Assembly (NCBI GenBank): GCA_000507305.1
Contig: DF239018.1
Coordinates: 372,001 to 436,000 of the forward strand
DNA length: 64,000 nucleotides
Direction: 5' to 3'
Origin: Breviolum minutum Mf 1.05b.01
Lineage: Eukaryota; Sar; Dinophyceae; Suessiales; Symbiodiniaceae
Shown here: piece after piece, positions 59,484 through 63,309 of the stretch
Position numbering within the stretch: position 1 is the stretch's first letter
Layout of the letters: each line of letters opens with the position of its first letter
Notes under the pieces: model-generated
Told to the model about the DNA's origin: nothing
Databases searched by the model: none
The model's input: only the letters and a program-made list of their open reading frames with translations
Translations under genes and position numbers: made by a program

Positions 59484-62400
59484 GCGAATTCTCAGTGATT
59501 AGCACCGCTTTTCCAACCTCCGGCGAAAATGTTTTTTGAGGCGAAAGCCAATTTGACCAAAGAGTCGGGGATGGCAATCATGGCAGCCAGTCGACATGAC
59601 AACAGTCAGGTCGGGTATGAAGACATCCACCCAGGAATTACGGGGAATTGCTGGAAAGCTTAGGAGTATTGGATGAAATCATTGATATTATCAATTGTTG
59701 GATCAATATTTTGAAATATGTGTGTTGATGAAATGTTCATATTCGTTGGACAGGTAGTATTATTGTTAAGAATCGCCCCGGCTATGGAGCAACAGATCCC
59801 GGGGGGCCGATCTCATCCTTCGCCTCAGTGGGATTTCCTTTGGTTGAATGGTTTCGCTGCCATTGGAACAACAGATTGGAAAACACCATGGTTTTCATGT
59901 GTGTTTTGTCTTTTTTAATATGATGTTTCTACCAAAAAAACGATGATCTTCCCGTTGTTTTGTAAGATTTCCCTGGAATGTCACCCGTTTCGTAACTAGA
60001 TTTACTTGCAGAAATTGGGATCACAACTTCCACCCAACAAAAAACAACACCCTTTGTTGTTGATGGTTCAGAAAATCCGGCGAGCACCACCTGGGATGGT
60101 GCGAAAACCTTAGTAAATCATGGGATAAACTACCAACCTCAACTGGTGCTGGCCATCAAAAGTATGCACAAGATGGGCCCTTAGTTATGAATGGGGTTGC
60201 AACTCCACTTATAGACTTATAGGGGTGAAACAACCCAAGGTACCTATTTTACAAGGCCATTTATAGGGGCCCCATAACTCCATTTATAACTATCTGCTAG
60301 GAGGCCATCTTGCCAGGCCGGTTTTATTTTCGGTGCAAAAAGCTATTCCATATCCCTTGCTGGAAAAAATAAGTTGTGTATCCTTCCCAACGAAAAAAAT
60401 CAAAAATGCCATTCCCCTTACAGAAAAAGTTTGAAAAAAATTCTCGACTGAAGCGACGAAACACCAACGATACGCAGGTGGTGCAAAAATTGTTGCAACT
60501 GGGTATCCAGAAGGACGAAACGACAAACGCAAGGTTTCCGTGGAAACATCACAGATGCTGAAAAACGACGATACTTTTACAAGTCAGCCTGGAACCTCAT
60601 GGCCATCCATGTATAAGTGGTTGGCTATCAATTGGATGATGAACCAATTCTGTACTGTAAATGGGAAATGGATGGAAATCACCATTTCCATCCATTTCAA
60701 ACTGGTTGGCTTTCGGAGTATATGATGTGTTCTTCGAAGGTTTGGTAGAATTTTGGGGTCCAAACGAGTAGATTCATACCCAAGAGCCTTCAAAGCAGCC
60801 AAATTGGGTGCATAGAAGAGGCCATTAGAAGTAAGATAGAAGTAAGAAATTTTGATGAAAAGACCTAAAATTCATAGCCATCCTGGAACCTTCGATATCA
60901 AAAGAAGGACGACTCTTCACAACAATTTTTTGGACAAAAAGAGGCCGAATTCGTGATGAACCAGGCTTTGTTTTAGGCAAATGGCGGTTCAAAACCCTTT
61001 GATTCATCCTTTTCAGCTGGTTTGTCTAGTTTTGGATCGTGTTCAATACTACAGGCCCTTGACAACTAACATAGACATAGACCCCCAAAAAATGATGGTG
61101 GTTTTCAATAGGAATCCTAGGTGATGGTTTCAAACATTTTTGATTCTTGCCCTGGAAGATGATCCAATTTGATTTGTGCATAGTTTTCAGATGGGTGGAA
61201 ACCACCAGCTAGAATCCCCTTTTTCCAGGTGGGACTTTTTTCGTGAGGATAAATTGGATCAGTGTGGTTGGGCACCACTCCATGCCGCGGCCAACTGCAA
61301 TGCCAGCAATGTGATGTTGACGCTGCTGGCCGCTCGAGTGCCTTGAAATTTCGTTTGGCTGCAACCTAAAAATGAACGCAACCCTGCAACCTGAAAAAAA
61401 AAAAACAGCCCTTAGGAAAAGGAAAGTCATCTTCCATCCACCTTCATTTTTAAGGTTAAGATTGGTGAATTTGTTTGGTCGGTCACTGTTGGAGAGGCTT
61501 CGGAATTACTTGGGTTCAGATTCTTTCAATGTATTTTCGCCTCGCAAAAAGGGGGGAAAGTGAAACCGTAAATCGGGAGGGGGGTATTTGGGTCAAAAGC
61601 TTGTTTGAAGGAAATTCTTTGTTCAACAAAAAAACAAAGTTGTCAGAGTGGAATTCACCACTTGTGACCTGACATCCGTCCTGACAGATGGACGAAACAT
61701 TGCCGCAGCCCCCTGTGGAGAAAATTTCTTGTAGATGCCTGAAAAGACATGGTAAATATCATGTTCTTTTGTGAAAGGCATGTGAACTGGGATTTGCTTA
61801 TTTTGGCGAATTGTTACGGATTCCAATATGGGATTTCTTGCCACTGAATTCCCATCCTTGTCATATGTTTTGTTGTTTTCCTTGTTTCCTATCATCTTAA
61901 CCACCTCGCAAACTCCAAGATTGGGGATGCTTGTCAAATTACTGGCACATGTCACATTGCACGCCCAAAAAACACATCTTCCATCCACCTCCATTTGTGG
62001 CTTCCATCTTGACTTTCCAGGGTGTAGGGGGCCCGGCCCCCCATCAGCCAATGGGATGTACTGTTGAATCTACTGAGGCCAAGGTAGAAGTTCAAGGAGT
62101 TAATGGTGCAACACCACTTTATGTGGCAGCTCTGAATGGTCATAAGGAAGTGCTCAACATTTTATTGGAGGCTTTTTGGGGCAAAATCGTGATGCTGTTG
62201 ATGGAAAAAATCCTGCACCACGAAAGATGCATGAAACCTGAGATATTTACCATATCAACTGGTGCCGGATTTCTTGCATCAACAGCAGTCAATTGATGTT
62301 GGGGGGGAGATGGTGAGGGGAAATTTTTGGTTGATGAAAGGGTTGTTGGTCACTAGTTGAGTTTGATGGAGGTGTATCCCATGTATCTCATTATACGTCA

Positions 62401-63309
62401 AGGCCTTTCTGCCAACTTCCATGGACCGATGGAGTATATGGATGAAGGATCGGAAAGCCGGAAAGCCAAAGAAAGGTGGATTTCTCTTGTATGTACACCC
62501 CCGAAAATTAAGATGTCCCTTGAAAAGGAACCATTTTTAAATGGAAATGTCATCTTCCAACCATCAATTTTCGAGGGATATGTTGGTTTTCAGAGGGGGG
62601 TACCCAATATGTTCGTTGGATATCTTTCATTTACACCGACCACCGCAAGTTTAGGAGCTCCAAAGTCCCTTTTCAAAGTTACCGACAGGGCACCCCCAGG
62701 GAAAGGAAGCGACTCCAACTTCCGCCATGGCTTTCTAAGGTTTTCTCAGTGATGGTTTCAAATATTTTTTATGTTCACCCGATAAGAAAATATTCCAGTT
62801 TGACTAAAAATTGTCAGATGAGTTGAAACCACAAACTTGTTCTTTTTTTGTTGTTGAACTTCACAGGTAACATCTTGAACTCACCGGTTGAGGTTGGTAC
62901 TCGTCGTTTATTACATTTTTTTTTGGCAAGGTTGGATGTCTTCCATCCAAGGTGGTTTCAAACATTTTTGGAATGTTCACCCAGATTTTGGGGAAAAAGA
63001 TCCAATTTTGACTTGAGTATTTTTCAGATGGGGAAAAACACCACCTGGGATCTTGATCTACTGTTGATGGAAGAAATCCTGCACCACCTGGGATGTACAA
63101 AACCCTGTAAATAAGGGAAAAACTACCACCCTCACCTGGTTAGCCGGATCTCTGAACCATCAACAGTATCAAAGTCCATCTTGCCTTCAAAAAAACCCTC
63201 GCGAAAAAAGGCTGCGGCAGATCCGGAAGCAGTTCGAAGCGAAGGATGGACACCACTGCATGTGGCATGTGCCAATGGACATTTGGAAGTACTACGACAG
63301 TTGTTGGAG
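30867..63309 (+). CDS. Gene D: giant ankyrin-repeat protein gene (overall extent of recognised exons)
   Basis: At least 25 ankyrin-like exons on the + strand can be chained over 32 kb. Ankyrin repeats are about 33-residue helix-turn-helix units that mediate protein-protein binding, so the product is probably a scaffold; no transmembrane, kinase or protease domain is seen among the exons. Two exon classes alternate: one of about 17-18 codons that starts with Val and encodes helix 2 plus the loop (V..LLEARADIN), and one of about 21-35 codons that encodes the next helix 1 (GxTPLHxAAxxGHxE). Introns recur after GHxE (before V) and in the loop before GxTPL. Most introns are flanked by AGGT on both sides. 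The first and last exons of the gene are not identified, and some repeats are incomplete, so exons are surely missing from my list. Individual exons follow as separate entries. Confidence 0.75.
31537..31567. repeat. (CACC)n tetranucleotide repeat
   Basis: CACCCACCCACCCACCCACC then CCC lies in a gene D intron. Confidence 0.9.
32074..32121 (+). CDS. Gene D ankyrin exon (helix 1)
   Basis: Sixteen codons after TTCCCCAG read DLGGALRAATYVGHEE and end at GAAGAG|GTGACG. This is the GxAL..A...GHEE half of an ankyrin repeat. Confidence 0.6.
32686..32749 (+). CDS. Gene D ankyrin exon (helix 2 and loop)
   Basis: The frame gives GKVVKVLVQASADLNEQDE, which continues the previous half repeat (VVKVL..ASADLN). 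The donor is probably GACGAG|GTCTTC. Confidence 0.55.
33417..33570 (+). CDS. Gene D ankyrin exon (full repeat)
   Basis: After ACTTTCCAG the frame reads DGWTAAMRAAQYGHVNILQY then FLDTGASKD, a nearly complete repeat that follows well on LNEQDE of the previous exon. It is more GC-rich than its surroundings. The exon end is unclear: the frame stays open to 33578 through Thr/Ser-rich sequence that may be intronic. Confidence 0.7.
34361..34423 (+). CDS. Gene D ankyrin exon (helix 1)
   Basis: Exactly 21 codons between CATCCAG and CTCGAG|GTGCCA encode DRVKKTGALALVLAAEHGQL then E. Both limits are precise because the reading joins in frame to the exon at 35444. Confidence 0.75.
34772..34878. repeat. 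Inverted-repeat element, family 2 (AACTAACAT type)
   Basis: Ends read CACCTCCTGAAACTAGCATA and CTATGTTAGTTTCAGGGA, an imperfect inverted repeat around a middle with CATCTTCCAACC. See the findings for the family. Confidence 0.6.
35222..35375. repeat. (TTCATC)n microsatellite in intron
   Basis: CTTCATCTTCATC-type hexamers fill about 150 bases, about 70 bases upstream of the exon at 35444. The Ser, His/Leu and Phe/Ile runs in its frames, and the Met/Lys run on the other strand, are artefacts of the repeat. Confidence 0.95.
35444..35560 (+). CDS. Gene D ankyrin exon (1.2 repeats)
   Basis: Thirty-nine codons between TTTCTGCAG and TTGCAG|GTACGG encode VINTLLEAGVDKDCATAEKW followed by SPLHAAAEKGKLEAVRTLQ. 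It is one of the cleanest ankyrin exons, with a canonical GT donor. Confidence 0.85.
35640..35735. repeat. Inverted-repeat element, family 1 (GGTGGTTTCAAA type)
   Basis: Ends read GGTGGTGGTTCGA and TCGAAACCACC. The middle has ATGATCCAGTTTAACTC and TTTTTCAGATGGGG, shared with copies at 43.2, 49.4 and 61.1 kb. Confidence 0.7.
36355..36408 (+). CDS. Gene D ankyrin exon (helix 1), GC-type donor
   Basis: The frame TLGLETPLHLALRGGHLE is a typical ankyrin half repeat. It ends at TTGGAG|GCCCCG, so the intron would begin with GC, a donor class known from dinoflagellates. The start may be further upstream. Confidence 0.7.
36950..37148 (+). CDS. Gene D ankyrin exon with two apparent frame breaks
   Basis: After ATACCGTCAG the frame VVHFLIDAKADLELTTTQGN then TPLHHAAEENF is a clear ankyrin stretch that joins the previous GGHLE. 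Near 37045 the reading shifts to VQLVGTFLECEADCVSL and near 37095 again to GVRPVSCAVYGE, which still looks like ankyrin. Two one-base changes within 100 bases suggest either assembly indels or a decaying part of the gene. If splicing occurs near 37044, the later pieces would be intron. Confidence 0.6.
37985..38090. repeat. Inverted-repeat element, family 2
   Basis: Ends CCCCGAAAACTAACATGGAA and GTTCCATGTTAGTTTTCAGG form a long, nearly perfect inverted repeat. The interior holds GGAAGATGATCTTCC. Confidence 0.8.
38687..38759 (+). CDS. Gene D ankyrin exon
   Basis: After ACGACTCAG the frame reads GLVPLSLATERGFSETAQVL then MEAR, and the exon ends at a GTAAGA donor. It matches GxxPLxLAxxxG...xVLMEA. 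CAGGTG here is uninterrupted. Confidence 0.65.
39274..39315 (+). CDS. Possible gene D short exon
   Basis: After TTGTTAG the frame ARGGDVSKLFLKEK could be the helix 1-helix 2 turn of an ankyrin repeat. It is short and weak. Confidence 0.25.
40591..40728 (+). CDS. Gene D ankyrin exon
   Basis: The frame gives KVLETAMWIGVDREKANQRD then IQPIHLAAANGHGEILQHLL and NA. This is one whole repeat (PIHLAAANGHGEILQHLLNA) with the preceding helix 2. The stop at 40726-40728 is probably beyond the real donor. Confidence 0.75.
   Translation, partial: KVLETAMWIGVDREKANQRDIQPIHLAAANGHGEILQHLLNAPWK
40984..41094 (+). CDS. Gene D ankyrin exon
   Basis: Thirty-seven codons between TCTGGCACAG and GCCAAG|GTAACT encode ERADVNLASKNGATPLYLAA then AWERTECLIHLLDARAK. 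It continues LLNA of the previous exon and is continued by the next at 42653. Confidence 0.85.
41855..41949. repeat. Inverted-repeat element, family 2
   Basis: Ends TACCCTCCTGGGAACTAACG and ATGTTAATTCCCTGGAGGGT. The interior shares GAAGATGATTTTCCTTTT with the copy at 37985. Confidence 0.75.
42108..42214. repeat. Inverted-repeat element, family 5 (GGGTGTTTCC type)
   Basis: Ends TGGATGTTTCCGAAAATAG and CTATTTTTGGAAACACCCA. The interior TTTTAATAGGGTTTTCCATT and GGGGTACCCC is shared with 53029-53115. I recall translations of this repeat as common spurious peptides in dinoflagellate gene sets. Confidence 0.75.
42653..42767 (+). CDS. Gene D ankyrin exon
   Basis: After AATTCACCAG the frame VNPDSTGVGHPLHVAVQRGH then LPIIRHLLDAEADPNVAD gives one full repeat, with a donor at GATC|GTAACT. 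The following ankyrin exon is not found until 49.7 kb; the 43.7-48.4 kb block lies in that gap. Confidence 0.8.
43239..43331. repeat. Inverted-repeat element, family 1
   Basis: Ends GGGTGGTGGTTTGAAAT and GGGTTGAAATCACCAG. The interior TTCACCCCTATTTGGGGAAA matches the copy at 49448. Confidence 0.75.
43754..44018. repeat. 53-bp tandem repeat, five copies
   Basis: Units beginning GATTGTCATCAAAGACTGCC and continuing CAAAGTTCTGCTGAAGTGAT start at 43754, 43807, 43861, 43914 and 43967. They are followed by related AAAGACTAGAGAAAAGACTG runs to about 44170. It marks the left edge of a block unlike the rest of gene D. Confidence 0.9.
44244..44590. repeat. About 74-bp tandem repeat, five copies plus one at 46.13 kb
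   Basis: Units containing CGTCACTTCGTGCGTGTCGG and ACGCTCAAAACTGTGGTAAA recur at about 74-base spacing from 44244. A sixth copy lies at 46131-46198, beyond the hairpin spacer and the doubtful coding block. The copies flank that part, which suggests that the segment 44.2-46.2 is a unit. Confidence 0.85.
44590..44876 (+). CDS. His/Gln/Pro/Tyr-rich coding segment
   Basis: Directly after the 74-bp repeats a frame reads LHQHHQRPPQKDLHHMLHLY then QQYQW, PDLWQGQYHDLQAFPTDKLY and a basic end GKKKRRGGQHKDWFSRWYY, stopping at 44874-44876. GC-rich codons and a mixed second half suggest coding sequence. Internal ACATGCTGCACCTCTACCAG duplication accounts for the HHMLHLYQ repeat. A second frame is also open, so the call is tentative. 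The function is unknown. Confidence 0.4.
44943..45180. repeat. 97-bp direct repeat with AGCGGT...ACCGCT hairpins
   Basis: GTCAAATTATAAACCCAAAG-containing units start near 44950, 45047 and 45148 (the last truncated). Each full unit ends with AGCGGTTATTACCGCT (45021-45036 and 45118-45133), a 6-bp inverted repeat around four bases. Confidence 0.85.
45402..45484. other. Hairpin cluster with a 26-bp perfect palindrome
   Basis: ACCGTGAT, ten alternating A/T bases, and ATCACGGT form a perfect palindrome at 45413-45438. It overlaps an AGCGGTTACAACCG hairpin (45402) and is followed by AGCGGT-CAGCA-ACCGCT (45468-45484). With the two upstream hairpins the AGCGGT motif pairs four times in 460 bases. A role as an origin, terminator or recombination site is possible but only inferred. 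Confidence 0.7.
45430..46230. other. Doubtful coding block open on both strands
   Basis: On + the frame from 45595 to 46227 is open except for one TAG at 45883-45885 (VSHVTWQCKVTASCANMSWL ... TLSNILYSEQDLCHVQFVLR). On the - strand the same DNA reads KDIGATEPVDIYMDFTSKAK and, one frame over (break near 45820), KLHGCIFLPFTKNGSKDPLA and FELTSVQVSQRRPWFN. The composition of the - reading is the more protein-like; in that case it converges on the + segment at 44.6-44.9 kb with the hairpin spacer between. Either way one disabling change is present, so it may be a pseudogene. No family is recognised. Confidence 0.35.
46244..46365. repeat. GTGGTGTTTTT minisatellite with N
   Basis: Irregular GTGGTGTTTTTGTGGTGGTG units surround a single N at 46289, probably a collapsed site. 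A related GTGGTGTTGTTTTTGTG stretch lies at 48247-48297 on the other side of the zinc-finger/BMT5-like gene. Confidence 0.8.
46580..47085 (+). CDS. Cys-rich zinc-finger-like protein, N-terminal part
   Basis: The frame from a Met at about 46678 (or upstream) reads a basic stretch WQLRKRHRKSLVAPKRTS, then two similar Cys modules: CSSCGTCHRQVYQLSPLKGG followed by RYYCVACWKTFC, and WCADCKMPATQINLV followed by YRCKDCWFEV. Each has CxxC, about 25 residues, then CxxCW, a spacing suited to zinc binding. An overlapping frame (46661) encodes a signal-peptide-like WKYVLLALLAACCVVG, so the N-terminal reading is not settled. The stop at 47083-47085 lies where the next frame takes over. Confidence 0.6.
47086..47458 (+). 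CDS. BMT5-like (DUF2431) Rossmann domain, continuation of the zinc-finger gene
   Basis: One base over from the zinc-finger frame the reading continues RVAVTDIGFPGAHMEPIHSL, GIQVLDGIDATNGPMLQQLM, SMVIWGSPHCNHFGK and NNTSFKLAAFINKTHRKL. The order VLxGxDAT, then (I/V)xxxxPH, then N...(F)xxAxxxL follows the BMT5-like family, which includes the yeast 25S rRNA (uracil-N3) methyltransferase. The usual N-terminal GEGxFSFS SAM-binding motif is not visible, so activity is doubtful; it may be on an exon I missed. The exon probably ends at AACAT|GTACGT (47458), and KVHIECF after a CCAAG near 47550 could supply the next strand. The frame change near 47070 is another one-base break or a splice. Confidence 0.5.
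47600..48400. other. Tail of the nested block, no clear gene
   Basis: Short frames occur (for example MFRMASTSGSMGTMRAL at 47562), without convincing coding character. The GT-rich segment at 48247 marks the right part of the block. Confidence 0.4.
49448..49543. repeat. Inverted-repeat element, family 1
   Basis: Ends AGGTGGTGGTTTCAAATA and GGGTTGAAACCACCAACC, with the TTTGACTAACATTTTTTCAG interior. An (AAC)n tract follows at once. Confidence 0.8.
49552..49629. repeat. (AAC)n microsatellite in intron
   Basis: About 26 AAC triplets follow directly on an inverted-repeat element (49448-49543) and lie about 55 bases before the next ankyrin exon. Similar (AAC)n tracts lie at 54463-54495 and 59440-59481. 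Confidence 0.95.
49686..49776 (+). CDS. Gene D ankyrin exon
   Basis: After CGCTGAG the frame reads LLVASRANPDCKDRRGWTPL then HTAIQHGFLE and ends at TTGGAG|GTGCCT. It has helix 2, loop and the next helix 1. Confidence 0.8.
50309..50391. repeat. Inverted-repeat element, family 4 (GGATCCATGTATG type)
   Basis: Ends GTAGGATCCATGTATG and CATACATGGATCCTATGG around TTTCTATGGTAAATCTATG. Weaker relatives lie at 39.83 and 57.48 kb. Confidence 0.75.
51081..51209. repeat. Inverted-repeat element, family 2
   Basis: Ends ACCCTCCCTGAAACTAACAG and CCGTTAGTTTCAGATAGTG. A longer interior than other copies, with GTGGTTGGAAGATGAAACC. Confidence 0.65.
51346..51395 (+). CDS. Gene D ankyrin exon (helix 2 and loop)
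   Basis: After CCTTGTAG the frame gives VARCLLDVMADLNVR, joining directly to FLE of the previous exon. The end near CTTG|GTTGGA is an estimate. Confidence 0.65.
52103..52182 (+). CDS. Gene D ankyrin exon
   Basis: After TTTCCTAAG the frame TTKPGSTPLAFAAMHNNCDA then LELLLE continues the ADLNVR of the previous exon. The exon end is uncertain; a stop follows at 52191 if not spliced. Confidence 0.7.
53029..53115. repeat. Inverted-repeat element, family 5
   Basis: Starts TTGGGTGTTTCCACCCCC and ends CCCTATTTTTGGAAACACCC. It shares CATCTTAATAGGGTTTCCAT and GGGGTACCCCTATTTTTGGA with the copy at 42108. Confidence 0.8.
53365..53413 (+). CDS. Gene D ankyrin exon (helix 1)
   Basis: The frame KGFTPLHHAAEFGLEQ ends at GAGCAG|GTGGGA. 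It is a typical TPLHHAA half repeat; the start may lie at the preceding CATCCAG or slightly upstream. Confidence 0.7.
53963..54060. repeat. Inverted-repeat-related element, family 3 (GTTGATGGTTCAGA type)
   Basis: GTTGATGGTTCAGAAATCCC and CCACCTGGGATGGTGC, then GATAAACTACCAACC. The same order recurs at 60057-60152 and 63058-63175. Confidence 0.7.
54123..54227 (+). CDS. Gene D ankyrin exon
   Basis: After CAACCACCAG the frame reads VLLKLLAVRASVEQRTREGV then TATFIAAQDGGGL. It joins to FGLEQ of the previous exon. The GGGGGGG run near its end makes the donor hard to place. Confidence 0.7.
54463..54520. repeat. (AAC)n(ACC)n microsatellite in intron
   Basis: AAC triplets change to ACC triplets about 30 bases before the next ankyrin exon, much like the tract before the exon at 49686. 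Confidence 0.95.
54550..54600 (+). CDS. Gene D ankyrin exon (helix 2 and loop)
   Basis: After CTTATCAG the frame gives IHKLLEARADINGVKRS. The donor is unclear: the sequence after CGTTCAG begins GAGCTC, so a GA-type donor or a slightly different limit is possible. Confidence 0.6.
55597..55708 (+). CDS. Gene D ankyrin exon (full repeat)
   Basis: After TTGTGTGCAG the frame reads MPDGCSPLFAAAACNHLDVV then KYLLCAGADKDSLLC. A full repeat plus the start of the next. The likely donor is within GATGGGCCTT, possibly GC-type. Confidence 0.8.
56228..56333. repeat. Inverted-repeat element, family 2
   Basis: Ends ATACCCTCCAGGGAACTAAC and GTTAGTTCCCATGGAGGGTA form a nearly perfect inverted repeat of more than 20 bases. 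Confidence 0.8.
56394..56455 (+). CDS. Possible gene D ankyrin exon
   Basis: After ACCCTCAG the frame EQGYEGIHAGTPLQLGGCLE then G resembles the GxTPLxL half repeat, though the second half of helix 1 is weak. Confidence 0.45.
57093..57208. repeat. (ATC)n microsatellite in intron
   Basis: Nearly continuous ATC triplets with a few GTA/GTC variants. They give an Ile run in one frame, which is not a real gene. Confidence 0.95.
57317..57400 (+). CDS. Gene D ankyrin exon
   Basis: Twenty-eight codons between CCGCTGCAG and GAAGGA|GTGAGC encode PRYIAAQKGHTAIVKSLLNA then RAKMQHEG. Good ankyrin match with a GTGAGC donor. Confidence 0.8.
58076..58130 (+). CDS. Possible gene D exon (helix 2 and loop)
   Basis: After GCCACTTCAG the frame AMLKSGRFRKEKTKSE could be the V..MLKSG half repeat, and it precedes a matching helix 1 exon at 58370. 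Confidence 0.45.
58370..58436 (+). CDS. Gene D ankyrin exon
   Basis: After AAACCAAG the frame VWTPLLAAAEMAHLDTLQVL then LD is a clear repeat, and it ends at CTGGAC|GTGACT. Confidence 0.7.
58646..58752. repeat. Inverted-repeat element, family 2
   Basis: Ends TACACCCCAGAAATTTAACA and TGTTAAATTTCAGGGGTGTA, extended inward by TGGAACCT and AGGTTCCA. One of the most perfect copies. Confidence 0.85.
59440..59481. repeat. (AAC)n microsatellite in intron
   Basis: About 14 AAC triplets just upstream of the next ankyrin exon. Confidence 0.95.
59500..59609 (+). CDS. Gene D ankyrin exon
   Basis: The frame gives MFFEAKANLTKESGMAIMAA then SRHDNSQ and ends at AGTCAG|GTCGGG. Its first base is uncertain. 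Confidence 0.65.
60057..60152. repeat. Inverted-repeat-related element, family 3
   Basis: GTTGATGGTTCAGAAAATCC, CACCACCTGGGATGGTGCG and GGGATAAACTACCAACC match the copy at 53963. Confidence 0.7.
60478..60533 (+). CDS. Gene D ankyrin exon (helix 2 and loop)
   Basis: Between GATACGCAG and CGCAAG|GTTTCC the frame VVQKLLQLGIQKDETTNA plus two bases joins the HDNSQ of the previous exon and the first base of the next exon (completing an Arg codon). Confidence 0.8.
61119..61210. repeat. Inverted-repeat element, family 1, next to an acceptor
   Basis: Ends AGGTGATGGTTTCAAACA and GGGTGGAAACCACCAGC. It ends 18 bases before the ankyrin exon at 61229, so most of the 3' part of this intron is this element. 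Confidence 0.75.
61229..61337 (+). CDS. Gene D ankyrin exon
   Basis: After CTTTTTCCAG the reading is WDFFREDKLDQCGWAPLHAA then ANCNASNVMLTLLAAR, with the split codon from the exon at 60478. It ends at GCTCGA|GTGCCT. An inverted-repeat element (61119-61210) ends only 18 bases before this exon. Confidence 0.75.
62078..62170 (+). CDS. Gene D ankyrin exon, GC-type donor
   Basis: Thirty-one codons after CTACTGAG encode AKVEVQGVNGATPLYVAALN then GHKEVLNILLE, joining LLAAR of the previous exon. It ends at TTGGAG|GCTTTT, so the intron would start with GC. Confidence 0.8.
62493..62602. repeat. Inverted-repeat element, family 2
   Basis: Ends GTACACCCCCGAAAATTAAG and TGTTGGTTTTCAGAGGGGGG; interior ATGTCATCTTCCAACC. 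Confidence 0.65.
62749..62836. repeat. Inverted-repeat element, family 1
   Basis: Ends GTGATGGTTTCAAATATT and GAGTTGAAACCACAAAC, with TATGTTCACCC and CAGTTTGACTAAAA inside. Another copy follows at 62948-63047. Confidence 0.7.
63058..63175. repeat. Inverted-repeat element, family 3, with both ends visible
   Basis: Starts CTACTGTTGATGGAAGAAAT and ends GATCTCTGAACCATCAACAG. The interior has CACCACCTGGGATG and AAACTACCACC. This copy best shows the terminal inverted repeat of family 3. Confidence 0.75.
63211..63309 (+). CDS. Gene D last recognised ankyrin exon
   Basis: Thirty-three codons (AAADPEAVRSEGWTPLHVAC then ANGHLEVLRQLLE) make one full repeat. It ends at TTGGAG|GTGCAG. The gene probably continues beyond the window: the next acceptor-like site near 63490 is followed by unrecognised sequence. 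Confidence 0.8.
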
